Positions 31,933-42,887 of a stretch of 54,445 nucleotides of DNA are shown here, piece after piece. Positions within the stretch are counted from its first letter, which is position 1. Each line of letters begins with the position of its first letter. Below the pieces are notes generated by a model that saw only the letters and a program-made list of their open reading frames with translations, ran no database searches and was not told the origin of the DNA. The DNA is from Astrothelium macrocarpum (taxonomy: Eukaryota; Ascomycota; Dothideomycetes; Trypetheliales; Trypetheliaceae), in the NCBI GenBank assembly GCA_021030915.1, contig JAGEMR010000174.1:1-54445 (forward strand). Reading direction: 5' to 3'. The position numbers and the translations under genes were made by a program.

Positions 31933-32676
31933 TCACTCCCTCCACTCCGTCCTCCCCAACCTCACAATCTCCGCCTGCCCCACAACCCACACCTTCCCAA
32001 CCCCCTCCGGCTTCTCATCCCTCTCACACAACTCCCCCGCCCGCACAGCAGCCCTCGCAACAACACCCGCACCCACGGCCCACGGATCCTTCAACCATCG
32101 CTCATGCACCCTCCCCAACCCCCTCGCCAACACCTTCAGCACCACCTCCGCCCACCCGGCCTCGCGCCGCTCCCCCACAATCATGCCGGGCCGCACCAGC
32201 ACCACGTGCGCGAACCCCAGCTCCGCCACCGCGGCCTCCAGCTCGCCCTTCATGCGGGACCAGGCGAACGACGAGGACGCGCTCGCGCCCGCCGCCGAGA
32301 CCAGTACGTACGTGCGGGCGCCCGCCGCGAGCGCCGCGCGCGCGAGCGACAGGTTGAGGTCGTGGGTGATGCGCCGCAGGGCGGTGAGGCTGCCGGCTTG
32401 GGCGAGGGTGCTGGCGAGGGCGGAGATGAAGAGCGTGGTGGAGGGTGGGTAGAGGGAGGGCCAGTGGGAGGGGTCGGCGGAGGTGATGGGGTGGAGGGTG
32501 GGGGAGGTGGTGGGGAGGGGTTTGCGGGTGTAGGCGTGGATGGTGGAGATGCTGGGGTGGGTCAGGAGGGTGGTGAGGATGTTGGAGCCCTGCGGAGGGA
32601 TTAGAGCGTGGGATGGGAGGATGGAGGGGGCGGGTCTTACGACGAGGCCTGTGCTGCCTGCGAGTGCGACGTTCAT
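31933..32676 (-). CDS. FMP52: Fmp52-like mitochondrial NAD(P)-binding protein
   Basis: Exon 1 is 32676-32641, intron 32590-32640 (51 bp, GTAAGA...CTAAT...CAG, phase 0), exon 2 32589-31933; 230 aa. The intron is a multiple of three without stops, so reading through it yields a false 247-aa frame. Splicing rebuilds the Rossmann start AGSTGLVGSNILTTLL (GxTGxxG). Later blocks fit the Fmp52/HTATIP2 short-chain-dehydrogenase-like family: DLNLSLARAALAAGARTYVLVS, SRMKGELEAAV, VLVRPGMIVGER, and the terminal IVRLGRTEW. Yeast Fmp52 is found on the outer mitochondrial membrane; no defined substrate is known. Third positions are almost all G or C, far more than in neighbouring genes, and the + strand changes from C-rich to G-rich within it. 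Confidence 0.93.
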   Translation of the reverse strand: MNVALAGSTGLVVRPAPSILPSHALIPPQGSNILTTLLTHPSISTIHAYTRKPLPTTSPTLHPITSADPSHWPSLYPPSTTLFISALASTLAQAGSLTALRRITHDLNLSLARAALAAGARTYVLVSAAGASASSSFAWSRMKGELEAAVAELGFAHVVLVRPGMIVGERREAGWAEVVLKVLARGLGRVHERWLKDPWAVGAGVVARAAVRAGELCERDEKPEGVGKVWVVGQAEIVRLGRTEWRE

Positions 32677-34435
32677 GCTTGGTTTTGGGTGGAAGGAAAG
32701 GATGTGTAGAGTAAAAATATTTGTGGTTTGAGTTTAGGAAAACATCTCAATAGTGCATGAAGCTGGCAGGTATAGCGGACAAAAAAGAAGGAATTTCCTG
32801 TCCCGTTTTAAAGCTCGAGTGCTTGGGCTCAATATTGAAATCGGCGGAGTCGTCACCTTGTAGCCTGGAGATGAATCGGGCCATTGGGATTGGTTAGACC
32901 GTGGCACCCTTGTAGCCCCATTTAATACTACATTTCAGTGGTGATCTCTCTTTCAAAATTTGATCTATTAGATCTTCGATTGCGCAAAGTCCAAGAGCAA
33001 GCCTCTTGCAATACACACCAGTACCAATGCGGTAGCTGTAGCCCGCGATCCTTAGACACAAACAAAAGACCTCAAGAAATGAAACCCAACTCTCACATTT
33101 GTAAAGTCTTTCATCCAGTGCTGATTAGGATACGTGCATGGAACATCAATCTTAGAATAGATTCAGCAAGTTGTTGAATTGGAAGCAACTCTGAAGAGCT
33201 ATAGTGGTGATTAACCCATCGAGTCTAGTGTATATAGAGTTTAGATCTGCCGCCGCTGCTCTACTTAGACTCTTACACTTCATCTTCGGCGAGATCAGTT
33301 CATCAACTTCAACACAAATCACAGAGCCCCGCTAGTCTACACTTAAGAGGAAAATGACATGCATGAATCGGAAGATAAACCTACCTTATAGACGAGGCTT
33401 GGTAAAACGAATTGGGAATGCCTGCTCAGCCAAGGACTAAGCCTTCACGAGGGTAGGAGCCAACTTATCATGGCGCACCGTGACGCGACTGGGTTGGACT
33501 CGACTGTCCCATTGTACCGGCGCTCGGAGTGTAAACACTCTTAAGTGATCTTGAAACTACAATGGATAACCACAAAGTTCTCTCATATTTCTTTTATACG
33601 TCTTTTGATGAGTGAAAAGTAATGGCGAATCTTGCAGCTTTTACAAACATCTCAGCTGATATTATACTAGCAAACCTGATTTCGGAGTCAGGGTCCTATT
33701 TGCGCGGATTTCTCGGTCGTTGGTGCAAAGCCGGGGATGATGTTGATGGCCCTCTGAATGATGTTCGAACTTTAGCAAGTGCTATCACCAAAGTTCGCAT
33801 ATTCACATCAGAACAGCAAGAATCACAATACGTCTCAGAGGGTAGCCAAAACATCTTTGACGATTTGAGGAGATGTCTGAACGATTTGAGACGCTGTTCC
33901 ACCAACTTCATGACTTTAGTTCGATGTTTGTAAGCAACAGTTGAGCGCTTTCGCTTCCACATGAGAGACTACATCCAGATCTTGAACTTTATTCTCATAT
34001 TTGTCGGCCGGTTAGTATGACAGTTCATATTCATATTGCATGTCTCTAATATACCCTTTGCTTCTGGTGTATCGACACTCCTTTAAGCTTCGGCTGATGG
34101 TTGTGGGTTTTGATAGACAATGTGATCTTTTTTCAGCAGCAAGAATCTTGACAAATCAGCACCGTCGAGAGTAACACTGCATCACGGATAGATGAGCTTG
34201 AAAAACACATCTCGTCCTCATGGGCCAAGATCGAGTCCGACCAGGTACACGTCAGCCCCGAACGCGTGGGGCACACGTACAGCACGACCGCGTGGCACTT
34301 GCTTTAGCGCGCCCCACCCCTTTACCCCCTGATGTATCCGAGCGGAAACATTACGCCCCATAGGCATGACAAGATGGACTTTATTATCGACTACTATCGA
34401 TCTATATAGATATGTGGGTTCAATCGCAGGCGAAT
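32677..34435. other. Long gene-poor interval upstream of FMP52
   Basis: This 1.76-kb interval holds the FMP52 promoter and the 3' flank of the MTAP gene. The only frame with a normal ATG is 33622-33933, listed separately. No RNA gene or transposon was recognised. Confidence 0.55.
33622..33933 (+). CDS. Hypothetical short ORF, possibly the first exon of a broken gene
   Basis: The ATG at 33622 opens a 103-codon frame with amphipathic helical character (SADIILANLISESGSYLRGF, DDLRRCLNDLRRCSTNFM). This is vaguely like the helical N-terminal domains of fungal NLR/STAND or ankyrin proteins. A GTAAGC at 33930-33935 could be a splice donor, but no convincing downstream exon was found before the MTAP gene. 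I do not recognise it. It may be a relic or not a gene. Confidence 0.25.
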   Translation: MANLAAFTNISADIILANLISESGSYLRGFLGRWCKAGDDVDGPLNDVRTLASAITKVRIFTSEQQESQYVSEGSQNIFDDLRRCLNDLRRCSTNFMTLVRCL

Positions 34436-35380
34436 TCAATCAGCAAAGCACCCCGGGAATAGCCACTCCAGTTTCTTAACAGCCGCCCGTCCTTGTCCAT
34501 CCTTTCGCGTCACTGCGCATGCTAGCTTTGTCTGTCCTTCTAAGTGCTGCGCCCTCACCAGATCTTGGTATTCCGCCTTGGAAAGTTCGCTAACAACGGC
34601 CTCCGTGAACTTCGCCGCATTCTCCGCATTCGCCCTCATGTTCGCAAAAACACCTTCCACAGACACTGTTCCCGAGGTATGCCAGCAGTCGTAATCCGTC
34701 GACATGCATACCATTTGATACGCAATCTCGGCCTCTCTGGCGAGTTTTGCTTCAGGGATGACGGACATGTTGATTGCGGTGCCACCCCATTGACGGTAGA
34801 GATTGGATTCCGCGCGAGTGGAAAACTGGGGGCCTTCTATACACACAACCGTTCCTCGATCATGTATTTTGAATCCATCACCGGCCATCTTCTTGCCGCA
34901 ACTGCTTATGACTTTATGCAGCCCGATGTCGAACGGATCTCCAAATCCAATGTGACCCACAATTCCCCCCTCAAAGAAGGTCCAGGGTCTATTCCCCTTT
35001 GTGCGATCAATGATCTGATCAGGAATGATGAAATCCCTTGGTTCAACATCTTCTTCGAGACTACCTGCAGCTGAAAAAGCTATGATTGTACGAACACCCA
35101 GACTACGGAGGGCGGCGATGTTCGCTCGATTAGGGATCTCATGAGGAGCTAGTTCATGGTTAGGTCCGTGACGGGAGATGAAAGCGATAGGTATTGCACT
35201 AGATTGGCTGTAATAGTGGTAGATGCAAACTGACGAGGAAGCAAAGCCCCAGGGCGTACTAGGATTGACCTTGGCGACGAGTTCGAAGGAGGAAAGAGAT
35301 TGGAGACCGGTTCCCCCAATTATGGCGATGTGTACAGGTTTGTCGTAGGAGTTTGATGTTTTGGGAGCATCAGCAGCCAT
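34436..35380 (-). CDS. S-methyl-5'-thioadenosine phosphorylase (MTAP)
   Basis: This is an intronless 314-aa gene. Family blocks are IAIIGGTGL (phosphate-binding start), TPWGF, FISRHGPNHELAPHEIPNRA, NIAALRSLGVRTIIAFSAAG, RDFIIPDQIIDRT, VCIEGPQFSTRAESNLYR, INMSVIPEAKLAREAEIAYQ and STDYDCWH. Together they cover the whole purine nucleoside phosphorylase family 2 fold. The enzyme cleaves methylthioadenosine, a polyamine-synthesis by-product, with phosphate to adenine and methylthioribose-1-phosphate in the methionine salvage pathway. The active-site Ser/Thr, His and Asp positions appear intact. It looks complete. The neighbours are unrelated and there is no sign of clustering. Confidence 0.96.
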   Translation of the reverse strand: MAADAPKTSNSYDKPVHIAIIGGTGLQSLSSFELVAKVNPSTPWGFASSSVCIYHYYSQSSAIPIAFISRHGPNHELAPHEIPNRANIAALRSLGVRTIIAFSAAGSLEEDVEPRDFIIPDQIIDRTKGNRPWTFFEGGIVGHIGFGDPFDIGLHKVISSCGKKMAGDGFKIHDRGTVVCIEGPQFSTRAESNLYRQWGGTAINMSVIPEAKLAREAEIAYQMVCMSTDYDCWHTSGTVSVEGVFANMRANAENAAKFTEAVVSELSKAEYQDLVRAQHLEGQTKLACAVTRKDGQGRAAVKKLEWLFPGCFAD

Positions 35381-37674
35381 TATGGGAAGTGTGAGCCTTC
35401 GACAGCGGAACGCTGGAGAGTCGAGAACTAGACAGGACCTCCAAAGAAGCTTCTATTTGCTATGGATCGAGATTCGTGTTCAAGTAAAGGCGAATGTAAT
35501 CGGCTTCGCTTGCTTGCACCCTTTGGTTTCTTCCTATGGCTGCACGTACACCGATTTATGAAAATATTTCACACGGGCGCAGCTTCAAAATGGTTGAGGA
35601 ATCGATAGAAAAGGGGCTATAGGAGCCAGCCTCTCAGTAGTCGGCCATTTTCAAAATGAATCCAAGTTATACATCAGCATTTTACGGTTCGCGTGCTACT
35701 TGCGCGCGCAAACCAGTTATGTCTGGGGTCTTCCGGCCCTGGGCTATCGTCACGCATCGGGTACATATATTTGAATTTACCTGCCTGGATGCGAGGCGCC
35801 GCCGCTTCCTATCCCCATCTGCGCGCTCAGCTGAACACATCTACTTCATCCGAAGGGTTGATGATCAGATCGAGAGCGATCCAAGAGGTCTCAGCTTCAA
35901 GGGGGATGCTATTCATACAGCGCAGGAACAGGGAAGGTCTATAAGTTGACAGCTGTGGATCTACTACAAAGAATGTTGGTCCCCACTTACTTGCATGAAA
36001 GCGAATCGACTGACGCAAAGCACGTTGTACACGTGCAACCGCAAGATAATTACCGTAAGCGAGTAGTCAAGGGTCGATGTTACAAGGGGAAAGCCATGCT
36101 CCTCGCTTAATTGTCCGCCCCCGCGGTAGAAATCTTATACCGGTATTGTCTTCACGACATCATGCTCGAGGTCCAGAATAGACAATTGAGATTTGTTTTA
36201 AACACATAGGGTGGTACTGTTGCAGTCGGCTACCTAGTCGAAGAAGTTCGCGTAGGAGAATTAGACTATACCAGAGAAAGAATAAAGTAACGGAGAGGGG
36301 GGCCAAGCTTCATCCATTACAACTGTAAAATAGATCAAGAGTTCGGCTAGTAGTACCCTTAGAGTTCGCTTGATATGAAAGCGGTTAAAGCTCGACGAAA
36401 AGCTGTGCCTGTATAGCCGATGGCGCCATGAAGGACAGAATCCCATTACATTCTCCGAACTAGCACATATCACTCCAGAACTTTGTCGAAGCTTTTTAGC
36501 TTTCCCGGTACCAGATCCCGATGACTTGCCTCAGATACCGAGGGTATCTGTCCATGCTTCTCAATTACCAATTCAATAGCGCCTCCAGGGCCACGCCTGC
36601 AGCATGCGTTGGTCGTAGCCTGCAGTCCTCGTCGATTAGGAAGAGCTGAATCCGAGGATGGAATGGCAGACGCCTCTAGAGCACCTGGGCGCGTGCGACC
36701 GTTGGTGAGTGGTCAGCGCATTTTGGGGGGCCGTTCATATTTGATTCGATTGGATCAGAAAAATGGAATTAAGAGGAAGTCTCAGGTGATAGGCCAAATG
36801 AAGTATGATCTACAAAAGGTTGATGCAATTTGGCGAATGAGACAACGTACAATCAGCCCCATCCGTCTTCGATTCATGAAAGTTTCCTATACTGGATCGA
36901 TTTTCACGATCATCAGCGCTAACGGTCGAACGCGCTTAGGTCGCTCCTATGGCCGCTTCGAGACAGAATGCGCTGCAACGTGCCCTAACGGCATCGGTGT
37001 TTGTACTTCCTCTTCCAACCTTGGCCTAAACTCCCTGCAGAGCATCTGCATGGCATCAGCAGCCCCATTATAGCGGCCACGAGCACGAGGCTTACCCGTA
37101 AATGGGAGACGCTCTTTCTCGTCTGATGAAAAGCCGGCAAAACAAATGAGTGCGCAGTACCTCTTCTGCCCCCGAATACGTTGTGCGCCTGGATGCATGC
37201 CCGTAGCTGATAGCTGAGTTAGGCGTCCGCTGTTCTTCTTGCGAATACACATCCAGCCTGTTGGCTTTGTCGTCCTCGCAAAACAGACCAGCATCCTTCT
37301 TTCGGCCTAGCCTTCTGCACATTCTATTCGTGCTGCACATGATGCAGGTAATTTCTAGATGGCCAAGATCGTTTGTCTTTTGCGTATGCGAGCTCCTATG
37401 GTGTATGCCGACTAATTAAACCTGCAAAACAAAAGATGGTACAGGTTAGCCCGAGCTTCGCCGCAACCCAATGCCGTTCGTTTTGTTTCGAAAGAAACAT
37501 GGATAAGCGCGGCTGAGGGCAGATGATCAGAGCATTGATGGAGTCGCTCCTCTTAAACCGCACTTTCGTCTTATGTGCAGAAAGCCTAAGTGAGATCAGG
37601 ATTCTTCCATACCTCAATCCGAGCGCTCAACTTTTCATCTGTCAAAATCGTACCTCATATTCTGGGTCGTAAAT
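35381..37674. other. 2.3-kb gap without a recognisable gene
   Basis: The MTAP promoter occupies the left end and the promoter of the rhodopsin-domain gene the right end. In between, short frames on both strands (e.g. 36609-37073 +, 36947-37294 -) overlap each other and carry no motif. The composition is ordinary, not RIP-like. It could hold a decayed gene, but I cannot support one. Confidence 0.55.
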
Positions 37675-38911
37675 ATGGCGCTTAACTCAGAACAGCTCGG
37701 CATGATCGTTACCAATTCAATCTTTATCGGCCTGGCTCTTCTTGCCGTCATACTAAGGCTATACGTTAGGAAGAGCAAGCAGATGGGCTTCAGGGCTGAT
37801 GACAACTTGATCGTTGCATCATGGGTAAGTCAACCTTCTCGCACCACAACTTCAGTCCGCTTAACGCTTTTACAGCTTATAGCCGCTGGACTGGCAACGA
37901 GCAATATCGTTGGCGTACCCGTGGGAGGCTTCGGAGTGCCATTCCCGCAACTGAGTGATGAGAAGGCCACTCAATTCTTGAAAGTGAGCGGAGCTATTGC
38001 ACACGTTCACACAGTATCAAGTATGATTGTTAATGAGATTATAGATACTCTTTGTGCAGCAATTCTGGTACATCTTCGCCGTAGCGTTCGTCAAATTCTC
38101 CGTGCTCTGCTTGTACGGTAGAATCTTCACTCAGCAAGGCCGCTACCCTATCATTGTCCTCGTCTTTCTCGGTCTTGTCGGCGCATGGCTAGTCGCCTTC
38201 TTCTTTGCTACACTCTTCCAGGTCTATCCGATCTGGTGCAATTGGACCTTTTGCCCTACACCGCTTACAAACTACAGTCTTATGTATACATTATGCAGTG
38301 CAACCGACATCGCAATCGACATCTGCATTCTCGGCATTCCAGTCATCTTTATCAGAAGACTACATTTAGACAAAACACAAAAAGTCGGCCTAATCGGCAT
38401 ATTCGGCGTAGGAATATTCTGCGTCGTTGCATCCACGGTCCGTTTGGCATACACAGTCATCTTCATCCAAGGCGATCCGACATCAGATTTTGCGGAAGAC
38501 TTTGGTCCGGCTATAGTCGCGACTATCATGTGGTCTAGTATCGAAGCATCTTGGTCAATCATTTGCGCCTGCTTGCCAACCTACTGGCCGCTTATTCGAA
38601 CATCACAATCGCTCATTTATCTTCGCGCCTCATTCAAGAGCTTCTTCTCTTCGTCCAGCGCCACGGATAAGACGGGCTCAAAGGGTTCTGCTCCTTATAG
38701 TGGACCATATCGGAAGGGCGGTAGTGGAGCAGCAGCATCAAGCACGGAACAGATCGTCAAGACTGAGGTCTACACTGGCAACGACAATCCATCAAGTCGG
38801 AAGGGACCAAGCTGGCTGTCTTTAGGAGATGATGACAGTAGAGATAGAAGAGACATCGAGATGGGTGCTATCAAGGTGGAGACGAGGATGAGTACAGAGG
38901 CTGATGGATAA
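37675..38911 (+). CDS. Fungal rhodopsin-domain integral membrane protein (PTH11-like), copy 1
   Basis: The exons are 37675-37824, 37876-37983 and 38060-38911, with introns 37825-37875 (51 bp, a multiple of three) and 37984-38059. The product is 369 aa. About seven helices are seen, with the family pattern: LRLYVRKSKQMGFRADDNLIVASW after helix 1 (consensus R.Y.R......ADD....), then FVKFSVLCLYGRIF, WCNWTFCP, SATDIAIDICILGIPVIFI and the TASTVRL-like VASTVRLAY. A hydrophilic 90-residue tail follows. Members of this large family (PF20684-type) are plasma-membrane proteins related to Pth11-type receptors; the ligands are mostly unknown. No CFEM domain precedes it. A second member lies at 49210-50469. 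Confidence 0.9.
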
Positions 38912-40579
38912 ATTTCTGTCCCGTCGCAAGATCCCTTCGCTACAGCAAGATGCCTGCTTTCTGATCAGAATGGTGAAGTATCTGGCTTCATGAAAAAGAG
39001 CGTTATGAAAAAAACAGCTATTGCCAACATAGCTAAAGCAAAGCCATCTGCGACCTCGGGTATTTAACTATGCCAAGACGATTATACTTCAAAGACGTTA
39101 ACGCGCATTAGCTGCATGTTGGAAGCTGACCGGTAGAGCCTCGGCCGCTTTTCACAACAACGGCCATCATGGGCAAGTGGGTCCGCCTCACGTCATCGAC
39201 GGCGATTGATGTCGCCGAAAAGCGCGACTTCAGCCTTGTCTCCAGACTCACTCTTTGGCCGATCGAACAACTTGCAATTCTATCTGCAATCCATCGGAGT
39301 CGATGGGACTCACACATCTCGTAGGAATATGTGCCGTGGTAGCAGGATGAAGCTGCATTATGTTTTGCAAGTCTGCCATCCAGGCTCGAGTTCGCAAGGG
39401 TTCGGCACTAACGAGCTGTCGCCGTAGAGCAGGAATCCGTCTGACGGCAGTTGGCGGGTAGTTGACTTCGTAAGACGGGAAGCTGAGCTCCTGAGGATTG
39501 CTTTTCCCGCAATTAATTTAAACGGTCGAGCTGCTGATTGGTGGCAATTGATAGCATTGCGAATGATGGTCTGAGGACGGCAAGCACGGCTTTGACAGTT
39601 CAAGATAGTAGAACAACAACTATCTTTGCAATTCAGAAACTTGAGGTGAATTGATCGAAAGATCCGGGGGTCTAGAACCCTCAAGGGAAATTTATAAAGA
39701 AAATTTGCAAGAACTCGAGATTCTGGATCATGACATTTTTTTCATTGACCACCAATTGGATAATATTATCTTCTGGAATTGGAACTTTCCAACCAAATTT
39801 TCTTCGCCCCACCACGAAATTTTTAGCGCATATTAGATTTTAATGCCGGCCCACTATACGTATGAAAGGGGGAGAAATTAGATTGGATCATAGAGTTCGG
39901 AGCATTTGTGACGGGAAGCGTCATTGTCGAGTGGAGAAGTATGGATGCTTAGTGAAGGAGATTCTCAAGTAGCCATATCAATGGTCTCCTTGAGAAAAAC
40001 TGCAAATCACCAGACGACGATCAATTTGAATGTCGTTGAAGGTCAAGCTGGACGTCGGGCTTGATAATGCTCTGGGCACACCCTTTTCTTGGCAAAGCCT
40101 TATGAGTACGCCGAAAGACAATCGTCTAAATCTAAGATGATTAATACGCATCTTTACAAGAACAATTACCATAAATTGTGGACCTCCTAGCTGTCCAACG
40201 AGCTGATTCAGCTCTAAAGCAGAGTCGACACCAGTAAAAGTGCGCGCAGCGGGTTTTCCCGTCCAATGTCATCCTCTCTCTAGGCCGAGTTGATAGATGC
40301 GGATAGTGTTCTACCCAAAAGGTCGTCTCCCAAGTCATTGAAATGTCTTAAATCTCGCCTAAACCTTATTTCATCTCAGTTGGATCATTCAAGCATGATA
40401 CCGTGGTCAAAAACTAGGAACTCAGATAGGAATCCTGCATGACTCCGATATACACCAATTTCTATGCAAGCAGTTTTTGCGAACCATGTGTTTATATGTC
40501 AGGGGATTGCGTTTGGGCGCAAATCAAACGGGTGCCGACATATGGCGCTGGATAATCGGAAATGCTACCAGCCGTTCCG
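38912..40579. other. 1.7-kb gap without a recognisable gene
   Basis: This gap lies between the 3' ends of rhodopsin gene 1 (+) and the E1 beta gene (-). The patch at about 39650-39850 is richer in A and T than its surroundings, with no repeat structure. No RNA gene was seen. Confidence 0.55.
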
Positions 40580-42073
40580 TTAATACTCCAGTGTCTCTTT
40601 TATCCCGTCGTATATCCCTAGAATAGCACAAGATCAGCATTCAGTATTATACAACGTCAAGCAACATTTGTCCCCAAACTTACGCGTCACATCCTAGCAA
40701 GGACATATGTCAGCAAATCGCGGCTCCTGAATGCGGACTGATTGAACTTACCGGAACATTGAACTTTTCATACGCCAAGCCCATATGCGTGCTCCATCCT
40801 GCTATTCTTCTTACTGGTGCTTCTAGCCTTAGAAATGCTCTTTCCTGGATACTCGCGGCCACCTCTGCTCCTATACCTGCATTCACCATACTCTCATGCA
40901 CGACGACTGCCTTTCCCGTTTTCTTCACACTCTTCATAATCGTGTCTCGGTCCCATGGATATATCGTCCTCAAATCAATCAATTCGCATTTCACACCTTT
41001 GATGTCATTCTCGATCGCTTCGATTGCCGCCGCACAGGTGTACAGTGGGGCGCCATAGCTGATGACAGTTATGTCGCTCCCAGGACGCAGGATTTCGGCA
41101 GCTGAAAGCGGGAGAAAATAAGGTGCATCCGGAACATGTTCGACTGCAGCACGGTAGAGAGTCTTGGGCTCGAGGAACACGACAGGATCCGGGCAAGTCC
41201 GAATGGAGCTTAGAAGAAGACCTTTCGCTTGGGAAGGAGAGCGAGGTAAAACGACACGAAGACCAGGGATATGACTGAAGAGGGATTCAGGAGATTGAGA
41301 ATGATACCTATCGTCACCAAACTCAGCACAATGCTACTCTTGGCGTCACGTAAGTCAAAAGCAGTGTAGTCGGGACCTGATTGACGCTGATTATTGAAAC
41401 AAAAACACACGTACAGCGCACCATGACCAACCCCACCACACGGCATCCTCACCACCAACCCACCACACCCTTGCCCCCCATCTCCCCACCCCTCCACGCC
41501 CTCCCTCCCACCTGCTGCCCCCTTATAACCATTCCTCCCCGCCCGAAACCTCGCCTTCGCCGCCTCATTCACCAACTGATCGAACGCCGGGTACACATAA
41601 TCGGCAAACTGCACCTCGGCCACGGGCATGCCGCCCTCCATCGCCAGGCCGATGGCAAAGCCCACGATGCCCTGCTCCGACAGCGGCGTGTTGAACACGC
41701 GCTCCGGGCCGAAGCTCGCCAGCAAATCCGTGCTGCAGCGGAAGACGCCGCCAAAGGCCACGTCCTCGCCGAACAGCAGCACGGAGGGCGAGGCGCGCAG
41801 GGCGTGCGCGAGCGCCGCGTTGATCGACGAGTGCAGCGGCAGCCGGGTCGTTGTGGGCTTGGTGGAGGGCGGGAGCGAGGCCGTGTCGATGTGGGGTGCG
41901 AGAGATGGGGAGGACAGCGCCGAGGAGGAGGTGTGGTGGAGGAGGGGGGTCGTGGAGAAGTCGATGGGGAGGTTGAGGCGGGCGTTCGCGGGGTGCGAGG
42001 AGTAGAGTCGGCGTGGAGGGAGGTGTCGCGGGCTCCTGAGGACGGAGAGGGCTGGCCGCGCGAGAGGCGGCAT
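40580..42073 (-). CDS. Branched-chain 2-oxoacid dehydrogenase E1 subunit beta
   Basis: The exons are 42073-41415, 41307-40752, 40693-40684 (10 nt) and 40617-40580, with introns of 107, 58 and 66 bp. The product is 420 aa. The N-terminus is a mitochondrial targeting peptide (MPPLARPALSVLRSPRH...). Diagnostic blocks are LLFGEDVAFGGVFRCS, VFNTPLSEQGIVGFAIG, AEVQFADYVYPAFDQLV, RMPCGGVGHGALYHSQSPES (completed by the first junction) and the C-terminal GWSTHMGLAYEKFNVP-DVTRIYDGIKETLEY. The beta subunit pairs with E1 alpha in the thiamine-dependent decarboxylase of leucine, isoleucine and valine breakdown in the matrix. Two oddities stand out: a Gly-rich insertion (about GAAGGREGVEGWGDGGQG) before the RMPCG block, and a 10-nt microexon (GATGTGACGC). 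Exon 1 has extreme GC content. Confidence 0.95.
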
Positions 42074-42887
42074 TGCTGGAGGGCTATAGGGGATTCATGG
42101 TGGGAATTGGAGGTTTAAAGTAGGAGATTTGGGCAATTTTTGTAGGATGGATGAGCCGGCTGGCACCGCTTACGCTCGGCATTGGGTGAAGGCGGCCCGC
42201 TCGGTTAGGAAATCGCCGTTTTCATTGTGAGAGGTCAATTGTCGTATCAATTAATTGAGGAATTTTGATCTTTCATGAGATACTTGGCGAGACTGGCATT
42301 CTAGTCAAATACCGTCATAATGGAACCATGACAAAAATTAGATGTCTCAACTGTCAAGCTGATATGAAAAGTATGCTAAAGTTTAGATTAGACAAGTGAA
42401 CGACTGTTGTATAGTACAATGCAAAAGAAAATAAAATAAAATAAAGATACGAAACAACAAGATTCAAGATATTGTCGCAATCGATTTTGATGGTTTGGAG
42501 ATTATGAGACCGCAGTTCTGTCCCAAGGAGATTCCGTTATTTGCGAATCGGGGTTGGTTCATCCGCGGAAGCCATCGTTTATATTTACACTGCTCAACAA
42601 ACGCGTCAACGCGTCAGCTTTTCCTCACTGAAAATCATGGAACGCTTCTAATCTCGACTATTCGTCCGATTGTTTTCGCTGCATTTGTCCGAATCTCACT
42701 CGTTCATTCCAATCAGACATGTGTCACAAGCTTCGAGATCATGTCTTTCGAACCACCCGCTCTTTCCCTATCTATCCCATTGCTCAGACTACTCAAGAGC
42801 TCTTCGTGTACCTTGACCGCAATTTTAGTCTGCCAAGGCCTATCTACTCCTCAGTGATTCTAAATGCAGTCTACATGAGATCTAGTT
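42074..42887. other. Intergenic, no gene recognised
   Basis: This is the promoter of the E1 beta gene and the 3' flank of the methyltransferase gene. A 120-codon frame (42495-42857, +) has no recognisable content. Confidence 0.55.

Noticed and set aside
31720..32604. Open frame of 294 codons on the + strand
   Set aside because: It is antisense to FMP52 in a GC-rich tract. The translation is Pro/His then Gly/Glu/Arg low complexity.
32590..32640. Continuous 247-aa reading of FMP52 without an intron
   Set aside because: The extra 17 residues interrupt the GxTGxxG Rossmann motif. Removing the GT-AG intron restores it exactly.
41381..42118. Open frame of 245 codons on the + strand
   Set aside because: It is antisense to exon 1 of the E1 beta gene, with the same GC-rich cause.
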